A DNA stretch of 37,078 nt from Phaeocystidibacter luteus (GCF_008933115.1 NZ_WBVO01000016.1:1-37078), one strand, 5' to 3'. Shown: positions 17,357 to 26,829, numbered from the stretch's first letter. Translations and numbers: made by a program. Notes: generated from the letters alone by a model not told the origin.

Positions 17357-17800
17357 ATGAAACAAGAGCTTCTCCTTCACTTCGACCGACAATTGTCTCA
17401 ATTGGAAAATGAAATCAACGGTTATCCAGATGAGGATACCATGTTCAAAGTGCTGCCCGGAACCACAAATTCTGCTGGGAACCTAGCCATGCACTTGATC
17501 GGAAATTTGCGTCATTTTTATGGGGCGATATTGGTTGAAGACGGATATGTGCGTGACAGAGAAAATGAATTCGCCGGAAGAATGAGCAGAGAGCAGATGC
17601 TTGAACAACTGGCCTATGTGAAACAAATGATGAAGGGGTACTTCTCCGCCGCTTCAGAATCGAGCTACGCGGAAAAATACCCCATCGAATTCGCTGGGAA
17701 CGAAATCACGAATGGCTTCGCTCACCTACAGTTTCTTCATCATTTTACGTATCACCTCGGACAGATAAACTATCATAGAAGGACACTTACAGCCAACTAG
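17357..17800 (+). CDS. DinB-like protein (DUF1572 family)
   Basis: A 147-residue four-helix-bundle protein of the DinB/YfiT-like superfamily, DUF1572 branch. The signature is NSAGNLAMHLIGNLRHFYGAIL near 38-59 and HHFTYHLGQINYHRRTL near the C-terminus. Candidate metal ligands are His46, His129 and His133, the usual three-His site of the superfamily. Many members are thought to be metal-dependent enzymes, some of them thiol transferases; the substrate here is unknown. It is a cytosolic protein without a signal peptide. The Met at 17357 is preferred over 17333 because the family starts at about this point. The stop shares CTAG with the stop of the convergent OmpA-domain gene. Confidence 0.85.
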   Translation: MKQELLLHFDRQLSQLENEINGYPDEDTMFKVLPGTTNSAGNLAMHLIGNLRHFYGAILVEDGYVRDRENEFAGRMSREQMLEQLAYVKQMMKGYFSAASESSYAEKYPIEFAGNEITNGFAHLQFLHHFTYHLGQINYHRRTLTAN

Positions 17801-19413
17801 TACCCAACAGCAAATTGGAACGCTCCACCTAGTTGAGCAAGTTCATGTTCGAGTTCATCATAAGTTACCTCGCGATAGCTCAACTCGACCTCGGTATCGT
17901 CGATATTCTGCATCGATGCGCGAGCGAAATAGATCTTTCCCTTGTTGTACTTGATTCCTACCACTTCTCCGTCAATTCCAACTTTTACAGGAGAGAATCG
18001 AATTTCGCGTCCTCGAACTGTTGATGGACCCACGCAAATACGATAATCGGGAGCAATGAATCGAATGAGCTCTTGGTTCATCCTTCTAGGAGATTGAGCG
18101 ATGACCTCCGTCTGCTGCCTAGAAGGAATCTTCATAAACACATCTAGATTATTCCAGCCGCTGAATACGGGAATCGCCGTATAAAACTCCGTTGCAGTGG
18201 CCTGTCCATTGCGAATCCGATTCTGCACAGCCTCAAATTCTTTTACCGCCTGGTCTTTCGCGTAGTCAAGGTAATTGTCAAAACCCGCTTCTCTGTATTC
18301 ATCCTTAAACACGCTATCGAGTAGGAATCGAGTGTCCTTAACATTGTACACCTTACAGAGTGTGACTAGTGAATCGTACGAAATGTAGCTATCCAAAAAG
18401 CACACATCGTAGAGCATTGAGTCAGGAGATAGCCTCCAATCTCTTCCGGTGATGGTGTAGTCAGGCTCTGGCTTCCAGCTCAACCCGTTTAACGTTCTCC
18501 TCAAACTGCACCAAAAATTACAGGGTACTACTCGAGTGCGCACACGACCTCTACTGAATGTGTTGCATCCATTCAAAAGAGCGTCTCCTAGTTGCATTGG
18601 CGCATTTCTCCATTGTGTCGCTCGGGAATGTCCATCATGACTCCCCGTGAAGGCTCTGTAATCTCCTTCAAATTGACCCGGAAATTCAGCGATCATGGGC
18701 TCATCAGAATCAAGCCTTACAGAGTCAGCAAAGGCTTCGATCTTAAGCATCCCGCCCGTTTGAAGCAACTCGCCACTTGATGTCTTGGTTACCACATTCG
18801 CCCGAATCATATCTCCTATGGTGAGCACCTCTGTGAGTTCAAGCCTGATTCTAGTGCTATCGGCAAAGCCCGCAGGCAGTGTGAACGTGTTGGCGGACAG
18901 GTGAAGAATTGTGCCGCCATCAAGCACTAATACGGTGTCGCGACCCACATCAACTCGTCGGATTTGAGGCTCGAGCGCCAAAAGCCTTAGTAGATCATTC
19001 GTTGTTGTATCAATCGGACAATTCAACACCCGAATCTCCACCCTTCTGTTCTTTGCCCTTCCTTCATCAAGGTCATTCGTAGCCACGGGCACAAATTCAC
19101 CCTTGCGTTCTGTTTGAATCTGCGCCGCACCAATGCCCAGCTCTTCCAAGCCAATTAAAGCTGAATTCACCCGTCTCTGCGACAACGCAATGTTGTACTC
19201 GTCACTGGCGTGGTTATCCGTATGCCCCGAAACACTAAGGAAGATAGAGTCGCACTCCAAGGAGGAAACAAACTCCTTCAACTGAGCGCGATGTTCATCG
19301 GTCAACTCATCTAAGTCGTACCCGAAGTAAAGGTTTAAACTAGGCTCATCAACCTGAGCCACGGTGATAAATGGTAGTGCCAAGAACAGCACTGAGAGGA
19401 GCGAAAATTTCAT
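17797..19413 (-). CDS. Exported protein with N-terminal OmpA-like peptidoglycan-binding domain
   Basis: A 538-residue protein with a signal peptide (1-20, ending in FITVAQ) followed directly by an OmpA C-terminal-like domain (about 25-131). The domain shows VSGHTDNHASDEYNIALSQRR and PVATNDLDEGRAKNRRVEI, including the conserved Asp and Arg residues used to bind diaminopimelate in peptidoglycan. This domain usually sits at the C-terminus; here it leads and is followed by about 400 residues I do not recognise. Those contain repeated beta-strand patterns (GGTILHLSANTFTLP, RIRLELTEVLTIGDMI) and a Cys-containing centre (NGCNTFSRGR, PCNFWC). I infer an envelope protein anchored to peptidoglycan whose C-terminal part carries the real function. 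Its stop overlaps that of the DinB-like gene. Confidence 0.75.
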   Translation of the reverse strand: MKFSLLSVLFLALPFITVAQVDEPSLNLYFGYDLDELTDEHRAQLKEFVSSLECDSIFLSVSGHTDNHASDEYNIALSQRRVNSALIGLEELGIGAAQIQTERKGEFVPVATNDLDEGRAKNRRVEIRVLNCPIDTTTNDLLRLLALEPQIRRVDVGRDTVLVLDGGTILHLSANTFTLPAGFADSTRIRLELTEVLTIGDMIRANVVTKTSSGELLQTGGMLKIEAFADSVRLDSDEPMIAEFPGQFEGDYRAFTGSHDGHSRATQWRNAPMQLGDALLNGCNTFSRGRVRTRVVPCNFWCSLRRTLNGLSWKPEPDYTITGRDWRLSPDSMLYDVCFLDSYISYDSLVTLCKVYNVKDTRFLLDSVFKDEYREAGFDNYLDYAKDQAVKEFEAVQNRIRNGQATATEFYTAIPVFSGWNNLDVFMKIPSRQQTEVIAQSPRRMNQELIRFIAPDYRICVGPSTVRGREIRFSPVKVGIDGEVVGIKYNKGKIYFARASMQNIDDTEVELSYREVTYDELEHELAQLGGAFQFAVGY

Positions 19414-19508
19414 GCCGGTTAATTTATAAAGTTATAATTAAACGCATGAGGGAGTGTGGGTTATTGTGAACCTGTACGAGGTGGGGAGGTGAAGGGTTGC
19501 GTAAAGGG

Positions 19509-19862
19509 TTTCTGATGAAATCAGAAAAAGGATCATCCGCCTATTGGCGAATGAAAGGATTCTCCGCCAATCGGCGGAGAAAAGAGGAAGGTCCGCTAAA
19601 GGAAATATCCAAGTTGACGCGACCACTTGACCTTCATAAATCAATCGCAGTCCGCTAGAGTATAAATGGGAATAATCCACTGTTTTAACGTTTCGGCCTC
19701 AACACTTTGTGCGGGTCATTCGCTTCTCGTATTGCACAGGCCTTGATGATGACCACAATCCTGAAACACAAGCCTCGGCCCCTTTTAAAACTCGGACGAG
19801 TTTTAATCCTTTAATCCGCCGATGGGCGGATTATCATTTCCGCCAATTGGCGGATCTCCCCA
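19509..19862. repeat. Scattered hairpins in a divergent promoter region
   Basis: The 500-bp gap between the OmpA-domain and radical SAM genes has no gene. It holds perfect hairpins: TTTCTGAT-GAA-ATCAGAAA (19509-19527, 8-bp stem, GAA triloop), TTCTCCGCC with GGCGGAGAA (19560-19581, loop AATC), AAAACTC-GGAC-GAGTTTT (about 19777-19794), TAATCCGCC with GGCGGATTA (about 19813-19834, loop GATG), and TCCGCC-AATT-GGCGGA (about 19839-19854). They are joined by AT-rich linkers containing CCTTT or AAAGG and look like dispersed relatives of the dense arrays further right. Confidence 0.8.
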
Positions 19863-19900
19863 ACCTGACTTCCATCATATTTTCCCCCACCCCCATCCCC

Positions 19901-19908
19901 TTTCTTTG
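19901..19908 (+). promoter_or_regulatory. -7-like box of the radical SAM gene
   Basis: TTTCTTTG differs from TAnnTTTG at one base and ends 5 nt before the ATG at 19914. The -33 region (TATT) is poor. Confidence 0.3.
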
Positions 19909-19913
19909 TTCTC

Positions 19914-20927
19914 ATGTCAGCCCTCAACAAAGAAAAACTGAAGGAGAAGTTTAACGAGCACCCTGTGCTTTGGCCCGCATTAAAGAAGGGACAAGAGGTG
20001 CAGTCGCGATTGAAGTACCGGTACTTTTACAAGTGGCCAGGGCATTCTAAACGCGCTTCCATCCGCGAAATCAATCTTGAGTTTGCCTCTGCCTGTAACC
20101 TTAGATGCAAATTTTGCGCGCTCGACCATAACAAGCCAAAACAGAACATGTCGCTCCTCGTGCTTCGACGTTTTCTAGATCAATGGTTAGTCGACTTTCG
20201 CTTTCATCACGTCGAGAAAATCAACCTCTACAATGGCGGCGAAACACTCCTTCATCCCAAGCGTATCGAAATGCTTCGGATTATCAAGGAATACCGACAA
20301 ATAGCGCTAAAGCACGACCTGAAGTTTCCGAAAATCAGCATGCTTACCAACGGTATGTTGCTCAGACCTACACTGGCCGATACTATCCTAAATGAAGAGC
20401 TAGTCGACGAAATTGGGTTCAGCTTAGACGGTGGAACGCCCGAAGAGTTTGAAGATCTTCGCGTGAATGCAAAATGGGCTCCTTTCTACAAAAATGTCGG
20501 ACACCTGGCCACGCGCATTCGGGAAGAAAAACTACCCGTTCGCCTGTACGGAATCACCATTGTCCCCGAGCCTAAACCGCTTACCAAAGCATGGATGCAC
20601 CCAGAGTTTCAACAACTCTCCATGTTGTTTGATCACCACGAGTTACGGAGGCTGCACGATTGGGGTGGGGAGATAGAGCTTGATGACAAGCCAAAGGCAC
20701 AGAAGTCACGCGGATGCGATCTTCTTCTACGTCAACTTGTGCTCCTTCCAAATGGCGACGTAACCGTTTGTTGCAACGACCTCAACAGCAAAGGAGTAGT
20801 CGGCAACCTCTGGGAGAAGAGTTTGTGGGAAATCTACAACTCCGCGGAACGTCGCAAATACCTCGAATTCATCGATTCGGGACGAAAAGATGAACTCGAG
20901 CTTTGTAAAGATTGCATGTCGTTTTAA
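19914..20927 (+). CDS. Radical SAM protein with SPASM-type C-terminal cluster
   Basis: A 337-residue radical S-adenosylmethionine protein. The cluster motif is Cys61-x3-Cys65-x2-Cys68 (ASACNLRCKFCAL), followed by YNGGETLLHP for SAM binding and GFSLDGG as a later strand motif. The C-terminal part has Cys268, Cys286, Cys287, Cys331 and Cys334 (RGCDLLLRQ, VTVCCND, ELCKDC), the arrangement of a SPASM or twitch domain with an auxiliary iron-sulfur cluster. Such proteins modify peptides or assemble cofactors; no precursor peptide gene lies beside it, so the substrate is open. It is cytosolic. The gene is alone on its strand and its stop shares TTAA with the stop of the metal-efflux adaptor gene. 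Confidence 0.85.
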   Translation: MSALNKEKLKEKFNEHPVLWPALKKGQEVQSRLKYRYFYKWPGHSKRASIREINLEFASACNLRCKFCALDHNKPKQNMSLLVLRRFLDQWLVDFRFHHVEKINLYNGGETLLHPKRIEMLRIIKEYRQIALKHDLKFPKISMLTNGMLLRPTLADTILNEELVDEIGFSLDGGTPEEFEDLRVNAKWAPFYKNVGHLATRIREEKLPVRLYGITIVPEPKPLTKAWMHPEFQQLSMLFDHHELRRLHDWGGEIELDDKPKAQKSRGCDLLLRQLVLLPNGDVTVCCNDLNSKGVVGNLWEKSLWEIYNSAERRKYLEFIDSGRKDELELCKDCMSF

Positions 20928-22003
20928 TGGCTGTGATCATGACCGCCTTCAGCCTCTAACAAGAGGTAAGCGTCCTCCAACACGACCGGAACCTCCAAGG
21001 TATCCATGATCTGAACCATCTTTCCCGAAGCAACTCCAGGATGTACTTCAATCATATGGTAATCGTCGCCTTCTTTAGTGAACACGTACGACTTACCCTC
21101 CTTGGTTACCACCGCCACTTCAGGTAGGATAAACGCTGGCACAGGCTCTAACAAAATCTTGCCCTCAACATACTGTCCAGGTCGCAAAACATCCGGATTG
21201 TCATCCGCGTGAGCGTGAATAATGAATGCTCCAGATTCATCATTTACTTGTCGACCAACCTGCTGAACATCCCCTTTGTACTTTTTAGAATCTCCTGGGA
21301 TGTAAAACTCAATCGTTTGCCCTACGCGAATAGCGGCAATATCTCGCGGAAAGATGGAGAGTTCAATGTGCATGTGGCTATCGTCTACGATTTCGTAGAG
21401 CGGTTCCTCGGGAGTTACATGCTGACCAAGGTTGACGTTTATCGCGGTAATGTGCCCTGCAATTGGCGAACGAAGGACCATCCCATCCACGATGTTATCT
21501 GCCGTTAAAGAGCTCGGATCTATTCCAATTTGGCGCAGCTTTGCCGAAGCCGCCATCATTCTAGACTTTTCCGATTGAAGCTCAGATTCCACCTGCTGCA
21601 AGGTTCGCTCGTTGACCGCATTTTGAGCGGCCAAGTCAGCCTTTCGTTGCATGTCAAGCTCTAAGAACTTCACCTTTGCCTGGGCATCTAAGTAATTGTG
21701 CTGAATCTCAATGTAATCTGGGTGCGCCACCATGCCGAGAACTTCTCCTTTCGACACGCGTTCTCCTGGATAAAACCTCACATCTCTGAGGTATCCGCCT
21801 AACGGAGCGGAGACAGTCGCCCTACTTTGCGGCGGAACATCCACCACACCAGTGCACGTGATTTCCGTGTAGAGTGTATCAAGTGTTGGCATACCCATAG
21901 CCATTTCGGAGTGGTTATGCTCGTGGGCCTCTTCCTGCTCGGCATTGGGCGAAGAGCACGCTGCTAGGGCAAGAAGTACAGGAATGATATATGAACTTTT
22001 CAT
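20924..22003 (-). CDS. RND efflux periplasmic adaptor (CusB/CzcB-like lipoprotein)
   Basis: A 359-residue membrane-fusion protein linking an RND pump to its outer-membrane channel. Lipobox LALAAC (Cys16) predicts anchoring in the inner membrane. The start of the mature protein is rich in His, Glu and Met (EEAHEHNHSEMAMGMP) and the C-terminus ends in GGHDHSH, both likely to bind metal in the periplasm. Between them are the barrel-sandwich half-motif GYLRDVRFYPGERVSKGEVLG (about 70-90), a coiled-coil hairpin (about 100-145), and RSPIAGHITAINVNLGQHV (about 165-185). It is the last gene of the efflux operon; its ATG overlaps the stop of the pump gene by 4 nt. Confidence 0.9.
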   Translation of the reverse strand: MKSSYIIPVLLALAACSSPNAEQEEAHEHNHSEMAMGMPTLDTLYTEITCTGVVDVPPQSRATVSAPLGGYLRDVRFYPGERVSKGEVLGMVAHPDYIEIQHNYLDAQAKVKFLELDMQRKADLAAQNAVNERTLQQVESELQSEKSRMMAASAKLRQIGIDPSSLTADNIVDGMVLRSPIAGHITAINVNLGQHVTPEEPLYEIVDDSHMHIELSIFPRDIAAIRVGQTIEFYIPGDSKKYKGDVQQVGRQVNDESGAFIIHAHADDNPDVLRPGQYVEGKILLEPVPAFILPEVAVVTKEGKSYVFTKEGDDYHMIEVHPGVASGKMVQIMDTLEVPVVLEDAYLLLEAEGGHDHSH

Positions 22004-25000
22004 TGTGTTAGAAATTCGTAGTGAAGTACTGTGCTGTTGTAATCGTGGATGGTTTGAAGGCGATCTAATTCCAAGTTGACCGCCGTCCGCATGAGTTGGA
22101 AAAACGCATAGAAATCAATTTCCCCATTCTCCCACTCGGCCTCGGCAGCCTCCATTAAAGCTTCCGCATCTTGGCGAGAAGGCTCGGCAAAGTCGCCTAA
22201 CTGCTGCATCCGTAAATCGAGTGTTCGTTTCACCTGGTCAAGGGCCTGTTTGTATTCCTGAGTTTGATAAACCGCCTGACGCTGAGCAATCTCAGCTTCG
22301 ATTTTTGCGGATCTCACATCCGCCCGCTGGCGCGCAAACCACAGTGGATAGGACATCCCCACCGAGACTCCCTGAAACCCTGGAATACCTTCCAACATCT
22401 GGTTGAAGTATCCCACGCTAAACGTTGGGAAGTACACAGATGATTCGGTTTTGACATTCGCATCCGTGAGCATTTGCCTAGCAACGAGAGGCTCGAGAAG
22501 CGCAGTATCCAAAACACGTACTTGCTGTGTCATCAGCAGCGGCGTGTAATCGTCTCCCTCAGGGATGTATTCCGTTTCCGTTTGTAGCAAAGTGCTCAAG
22601 GCCCGCTCATAGTTCAAGTACTCCGCATGAGCCTCAACGATTCTATTCGCAAAACGTCGAAGCTCCGCTCTCGACTGAATAGCCTCCGAAGGCAGCGTTT
22701 CTCCAAGCTCCGCCCGCAACGCCACCTTGTCGTTAAACCCGCTCAACATTTCATATTGATTCTTCAGGGTCATCCACTTGTGGTACGACATCGCCCAGTC
22801 GTAATAGGCTTGACGAATCAGCCAGGCTAGCTTGCGTTCCTCCAGATGAAACTCCGCTTCACGAAGTTCGATAAGGGCCGCTCCAGATTGTCCACGGCGC
22901 AGGTGACTTAGAATGGATCCGATGTCTTGTTGAACAGACAGGTTATAGTCGAAGTCGGTCGCGTTAATTTGACCGTATTGAAGTCCGAACTCCGTGGGAG
23001 CTAGGTCCACAGCCGCGGACTTTTCAGCCCGAGCTTGTCGAACCGCCCCTTCAGCTTGAGTCCACCGCGGATGATTCTCTACCCCCATGGCCACGGCATC
23101 TTGTGCCGACAGTGTTTGTTGTGCGTTGATGCCTGTCGAAAGCATGATTCCGATGACAATCATTCCCGTCTTTCCCATGGTTAGTTTGTTTTTGCGGTGA
23201 ATCCACTGGTAGAGTACTGGCAACACAATGAGCGTCAGTAATGTTGCCGATATCAATCCGCCAATGACCACTGTGGCCAATGGTTTTTGAACCTCCGCTC
23301 CGGCCGAAGTACTAAGTGCCATCGGTAGAAATCCTAGAGCGGCAACAGAGGCCGTCATGATTACCGGTCGAAGTCTATCCGTGCCCCCTTTCAAGAGAAT
23401 ATCGTGCAAGGTCAGCTTCCCTTCATCCTTCAAATCATTGAGGTGACTAACCATGACGATACCGTTGAGCACGGCTACCCCGAACAGAGCGATAAAGCCA
23501 ATTCCGGCAGAAATCGAAAACGGCATTCCGCGTAAATACAATGCGGCCACGCCACCGATGGCGGACAATGGAACGGCGCTGAAAATCAAGAAGGCATACT
23601 TAGCCGATCCAAAGGTTGCGAAGAGCAAAATGAGGATTAGGACTAGCGCTACTGGGACGGCTATTTGTAGTCGAGCCGTGGCATTCTCCAAGTTCTCGAA
23701 ATCGCCGCCGTATTCAACCCGGTACCCAGGAGGTAAATCTATTTCTGAATCAAAAATGGCTGACACGTCGGCTACGACACTGGCAATATCTCGTTCGCGA
23801 ACGTTTACTCCAATGGCAATTCTTCGCATTGTATTGTCACGAGAAATCATACTTGGCCCTTCCACATTTTCCACATTCACCAATGCTGATAGCGGGATTC
23901 TGTGGCCGTGTGCCGAGGTTACAAAAACGTGATTCAGGTTGCTGGAAAGTCGAGCTTCTTCGGTGAGTCGCACAACGAGGTCAAACCGTCGTTCGCCTTC
24001 GTATACCGTTCCTGCCACTCCACCAGCGTAGGCAAATTCGATAAGTTCGCCCACCTCTTGCATATCCACACCGTGGAAAGCTAAAAGCTGGCGGTCAGGC
24101 ACAATGCGTTGGAATCGCATACCTAGCGTGGCCTCAACTTTCACGTCGGCGGCGCCTTCAACTTCCTGGATTTTACGTGAAGCTCGTTCGGCATACGCGG
24201 CAAGTGTATCCAAGTCTTCTCCATAAATCTTCACCGCTACATCGGCCTTTGAACCGCTTAGCAATTCGTTGAAGCGCAATTGAATGGGTTGAGTGAACTC
24301 GAAGCTGGCACCTCGAATATGCTCCAATGCTTCTTCCATTTTGGAAACCAGCTCTTCACGAGTACTGGCACTGGTCCACTCTTCTTTAGGATGAAGAAGT
24401 ATCATCACGTCGGCTGCTTCAATAGGCATTGGATCGGTAGGGACTTCAGCCGTTCCAATCTTACTAACGACATGCTTCACTTCAGGGAATTCCTCTATTA
24501 GAACTCTCTCCGCCTTAGTGCAGGTCCGAATCATCTCTGTTAGATTCGTGCCCGTTCGCATGCTCACTTGCATGGCAAGGTCGCCTTCTTCCAAAGTTGG
24601 AATGAATACCGATCCCATTTGAGTAAAGAGTGCAAAAGCACCAATCAGCAAAGCGGTTGACAACCCGACAACCAGCTTAGGTATAGCCAGTGCCTTGTTG
24701 AGTGCATTTCGGTAAATGGATTGTAGTCGTTTTACCAGGCGTTCAGAAAATGAGGATGCGTTGTGCTTTGCGCCATACAAGGCAAAACTTGAGATCCAAG
24801 GGACGTAGGTAAGTGACAGAATCAAGGCTCCAAGCATAGCAAAACTGACCGTCTGAGCCATAGGTCGGAACATCCTTCCCTCTACGCCTTGCAACGTGAG
24901 AACTGGGATGAAAACCACGAGAATAATCAGAACGCCAAAGGCGGCGGACTTGTAGATTCTGCCCGAACTTTCGATGACGAGTTCGCGGTGTTGCGAACGG

Positions 25001-26277
25001 TTGAGCGCCCCTTTTGAATGCAGGTGAAAAAGCACACTTTCAACAATGATTACCGCTCCATCTACTACAATACCGAAATCGATTGCCCCGAGTGACATAA
25101 GGTTGGCGCTTACACCGAAGAGGTTCATGCACGTAATAGCGAAGAGCATGGAAAGTGGAATAACCGACGCTACAATCAGTCCTGCACGCCAATTTCCCAA
25201 CAAGAGAATGAGTACGAAAATCACGATCAAACCGCCTTCTACCAGGTTTGTGGTAACGGTGTTAATCGTTCGGCTTACCAAATCGGCGCGATCCAAGTAT
25301 GGCCGAATATGCACTCCGTCTGGCAAAGTCGACTGAATCTCTTCTACCCTCGCTTCAATTCTTTTGGTAACGGCATATGCGTTTTCACCTTTGAGCATTA
25401 AGACGATCCCACCCACGGCTTCGCCTTCGCCATCCATGGTCATCGCACCAAAACGCGGTGCATGTCCCTCAATGATCTTCGCAAACGAACCCAGGCGAAT
25501 GGGTGTTCCATCCTGAGCTGTAACCGATATAGACTCAATGTCTTTCACATTTCTGATGAGTCCTTCGGCCCGTATGTACCAGGCCTCTTTATCCTTTTCG
25601 ATATAGCTGCCTCCGGCGTTGAGATTGTTGGCTGATAAAGCTTCCCATACGTTGTGGAGCGTGATGCCGAGTGCGTTGAGATTCCGCGGGTTTACGCTTA
25701 CCTCATACTGTTTGAGAAATCCCCCAAAGCTGCTGATTTCAACCACTCCAGGAATCCCGGCAAGCTGTCGCTTTACGATCCAATCTTGAAGTGTACGCAG
25801 CTCTTGGGCATCGTAATCGCGGCGAGATTCATCGTCAACCTCCAATGTATATTGATATACCTCCCCTAGGCCAGTCGTAATCGGCATAAGTCCCGGCACT
25901 CCCATTCCGTCGGGTATGTCCTCAATGGCTACATCAATTTGCTCTTTTACGTACTGACGAGCATCGAGGGTGGCGAGGTCTTCTTCAAAAACGACGGTCA
26001 CAACGGACAGTCCGTATCGTGAAACGGAGCGAATCTCCTGAACCTTTGGAAGGTTTGCCATGGCAATTTCCACCGGGTAGGTAATGAACTGTTCTACCTC
26101 TTGTGGGGCCAACGAAGGAGAAACCGTAACCACCTGAACTTGGTTATTGGTGATATCGGGAACGGCATCGATGGTAAGTCTACTAAGTGACCATATTCCG
26201 GCGCCAATTATTCCGGCTACCAGCAACATGACCATGAGTCCGTTTTTCACGGACCCCTGAATTATCTTTTCAAACAT
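22000..26277 (-). CDS. CzcA/CusA-type heavy-metal RND pump fused to a TolC-like outer-membrane factor
   Basis: A 1425-residue fusion. Residues 1-1030 are a complete heavy-metal RND pump: RLTIDAVPDITNNQVQV near the start, the transmembrane proton-relay segment GAIDFGIVVDGAVIIVES with Asp400, Asp406 and Glu413, and a last membrane span ending VLYQWIHRKNK. The segment PIQLRFNELLSG resembles CzcA and lacks the central Met expected in the CusA copper/silver cluster, so divalent cations (Zn, Co, Cd) are the more likely substrate. Residues 1034-1053 (MGKTGMIVIGIMLSTGINAQ) look like a complete signal peptide, and 1054-1425 is a TolC-type channel subunit with heptad-rich helices. There is no stop or frameshift at the junction; internal initiation at 23178 could also make the channel alone. 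Confidence 0.9.
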   Translation of the reverse strand: MFEKIIQGSVKNGLMVMLLVAGIIGAGIWSLSRLTIDAVPDITNNQVQVVTVSPSLAPQEVEQFITYPVEIAMANLPKVQEIRSVSRYGLSVVTVVFEEDLATLDARQYVKEQIDVAIEDIPDGMGVPGLMPITTGLGEVYQYTLEVDDESRRDYDAQELRTLQDWIVKRQLAGIPGVVEISSFGGFLKQYEVSVNPRNLNALGITLHNVWEALSANNLNAGGSYIEKDKEAWYIRAEGLIRNVKDIESISVTAQDGTPIRLGSFAKIIEGHAPRFGAMTMDGEGEAVGGIVLMLKGENAYAVTKRIEARVEEIQSTLPDGVHIRPYLDRADLVSRTINTVTTNLVEGGLIVIFVLILLLGNWRAGLIVASVIPLSMLFAITCMNLFGVSANLMSLGAIDFGIVVDGAVIIVESVLFHLHSKGALNRSQHRELVIESSGRIYKSAAFGVLIILVVFIPVLTLQGVEGRMFRPMAQTVSFAMLGALILSLTYVPWISSFALYGAKHNASSFSERLVKRLQSIYRNALNKALAIPKLVVGLSTALLIGAFALFTQMGSVFIPTLEEGDLAMQVSMRTGTNLTEMIRTCTKAERVLIEEFPEVKHVVSKIGTAEVPTDPMPIEAADVMILLHPKEEWTSASTREELVSKMEEALEHIRGASFEFTQPIQLRFNELLSGSKADVAVKIYGEDLDTLAAYAERASRKIQEVEGAADVKVEATLGMRFQRIVPDRQLLAFHGVDMQEVGELIEFAYAGGVAGTVYEGERRFDLVVRLTEEARLSSNLNHVFVTSAHGHRIPLSALVNVENVEGPSMISRDNTMRRIAIGVNVRERDIASVVADVSAIFDSEIDLPPGYRVEYGGDFENLENATARLQIAVPVALVLILILLFATFGSAKYAFLIFSAVPLSAIGGVAALYLRGMPFSISAGIGFIALFGVAVLNGIVMVSHLNDLKDEGKLTLHDILLKGGTDRLRPVIMTASVAALGFLPMALSTSAGAEVQKPLATVVIGGLISATLLTLIVLPVLYQWIHRKNKLTMGKTGMIVIGIMLSTGINAQQTLSAQDAVAMGVENHPRWTQAEGAVRQARAEKSAAVDLAPTEFGLQYGQINATDFDYNLSVQQDIGSILSHLRRGQSGAALIELREAEFHLEERKLAWLIRQAYYDWAMSYHKWMTLKNQYEMLSGFNDKVALRAELGETLPSEAIQSRAELRRFANRIVEAHAEYLNYERALSTLLQTETEYIPEGDDYTPLLMTQQVRVLDTALLEPLVARQMLTDANVKTESSVYFPTFSVGYFNQMLEGIPGFQGVSVGMSYPLWFARQRADVRSAKIEAEIAQRQAVYQTQEYKQALDQVKRTLDLRMQQLGDFAEPSRQDAEALMEAAEAEWENGEIDFYAFFQLMRTAVNLELDRLQTIHDYNSTVLHYEFLTQ

Positions 26278-26319
26278 GAAGGGAAAACTTGGTTAAATAC
26301 TGCTGACTAAATCAGGGTA

Positions 26320-26691
26320 TTACACCAAGGGTGGGCCTCGTAAGGCGTGAGATTCTAAGAAGGGGGTATCTCGAAGGTGAAGACTCGACTCAACAGGGAA
26401 TTCTTCAGAAACAAGGAGCTCGTACTCTACCACTTCAATGAGGCTCATTGCCTCGGGAACCGTAGCGATGAAATTGAAGTTGGCCTTGTTGATTTGGAAG
26501 TGCTCGAGATGCTCTACGCCGAGATCATTGTGAAACACTTTCGCCAACAAATCGAGCATATCATCACTGTCTGTAGCATCACAAACAACGTGCTCAATTT
26601 CATTTTGATGATGGATATGCGGAACCACAGAATGGGCGAACAAAATGAGTCCGGCCATCCACAAAAAGGTGATTTGTAGTTTCTTCCGCAT
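26320..26691 (-). CDS. Small His-rich exported protein of the metal-efflux operon
   Basis: A 123-residue protein with an N-terminal hydrophobic segment (MRKKLQITFLWMAGLILFAHS) followed by PHIHHQNEIEHVVCDATDSDD and HNDLGVEHLEHF. The His and acidic residues just after the export signal suggest metal binding in the periplasm. The C-terminus ends in RGPPLV, a tail I associate with small proteins next to Bacteroidota heavy-metal efflux genes, although I cannot name the family. It is the first gene of the operon, 42 nt upstream of the RND pump. A role as metal-binding chaperone or sensor is inferred from position and composition only. Confidence 0.7.
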   Translation of the reverse strand: MRKKLQITFLWMAGLILFAHSVVPHIHHQNEIEHVVCDATDSDDMLDLLAKVFHNDLGVEHLEHFQINKANFNFIATVPEAMSLIEVVEYELLVSEEFPVESSLHLRDTPFLESHALRGPPLV

Positions 26692-26829
26692 GATTCAAAG
26701 GTAAAACTTCGTGCGGATTCGAGGAAAATCTCTTTTAAATTTGATTGCGCTCGCTCAAAACCTGTTTGGAATGAAGCACATGTAGAAGTTTGTTATCTTT
26801 CCTCTTCAATCCACCAACTACCTGCTGCA

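Noticed and set aside
19438-19954. Small proteins of about 80 codons in the gap between the OmpA-domain and radical SAM genes
   Set aside because: They run through perfect hairpins, show no recognisable motif, and one overlaps the well-supported start of the radical SAM gene.
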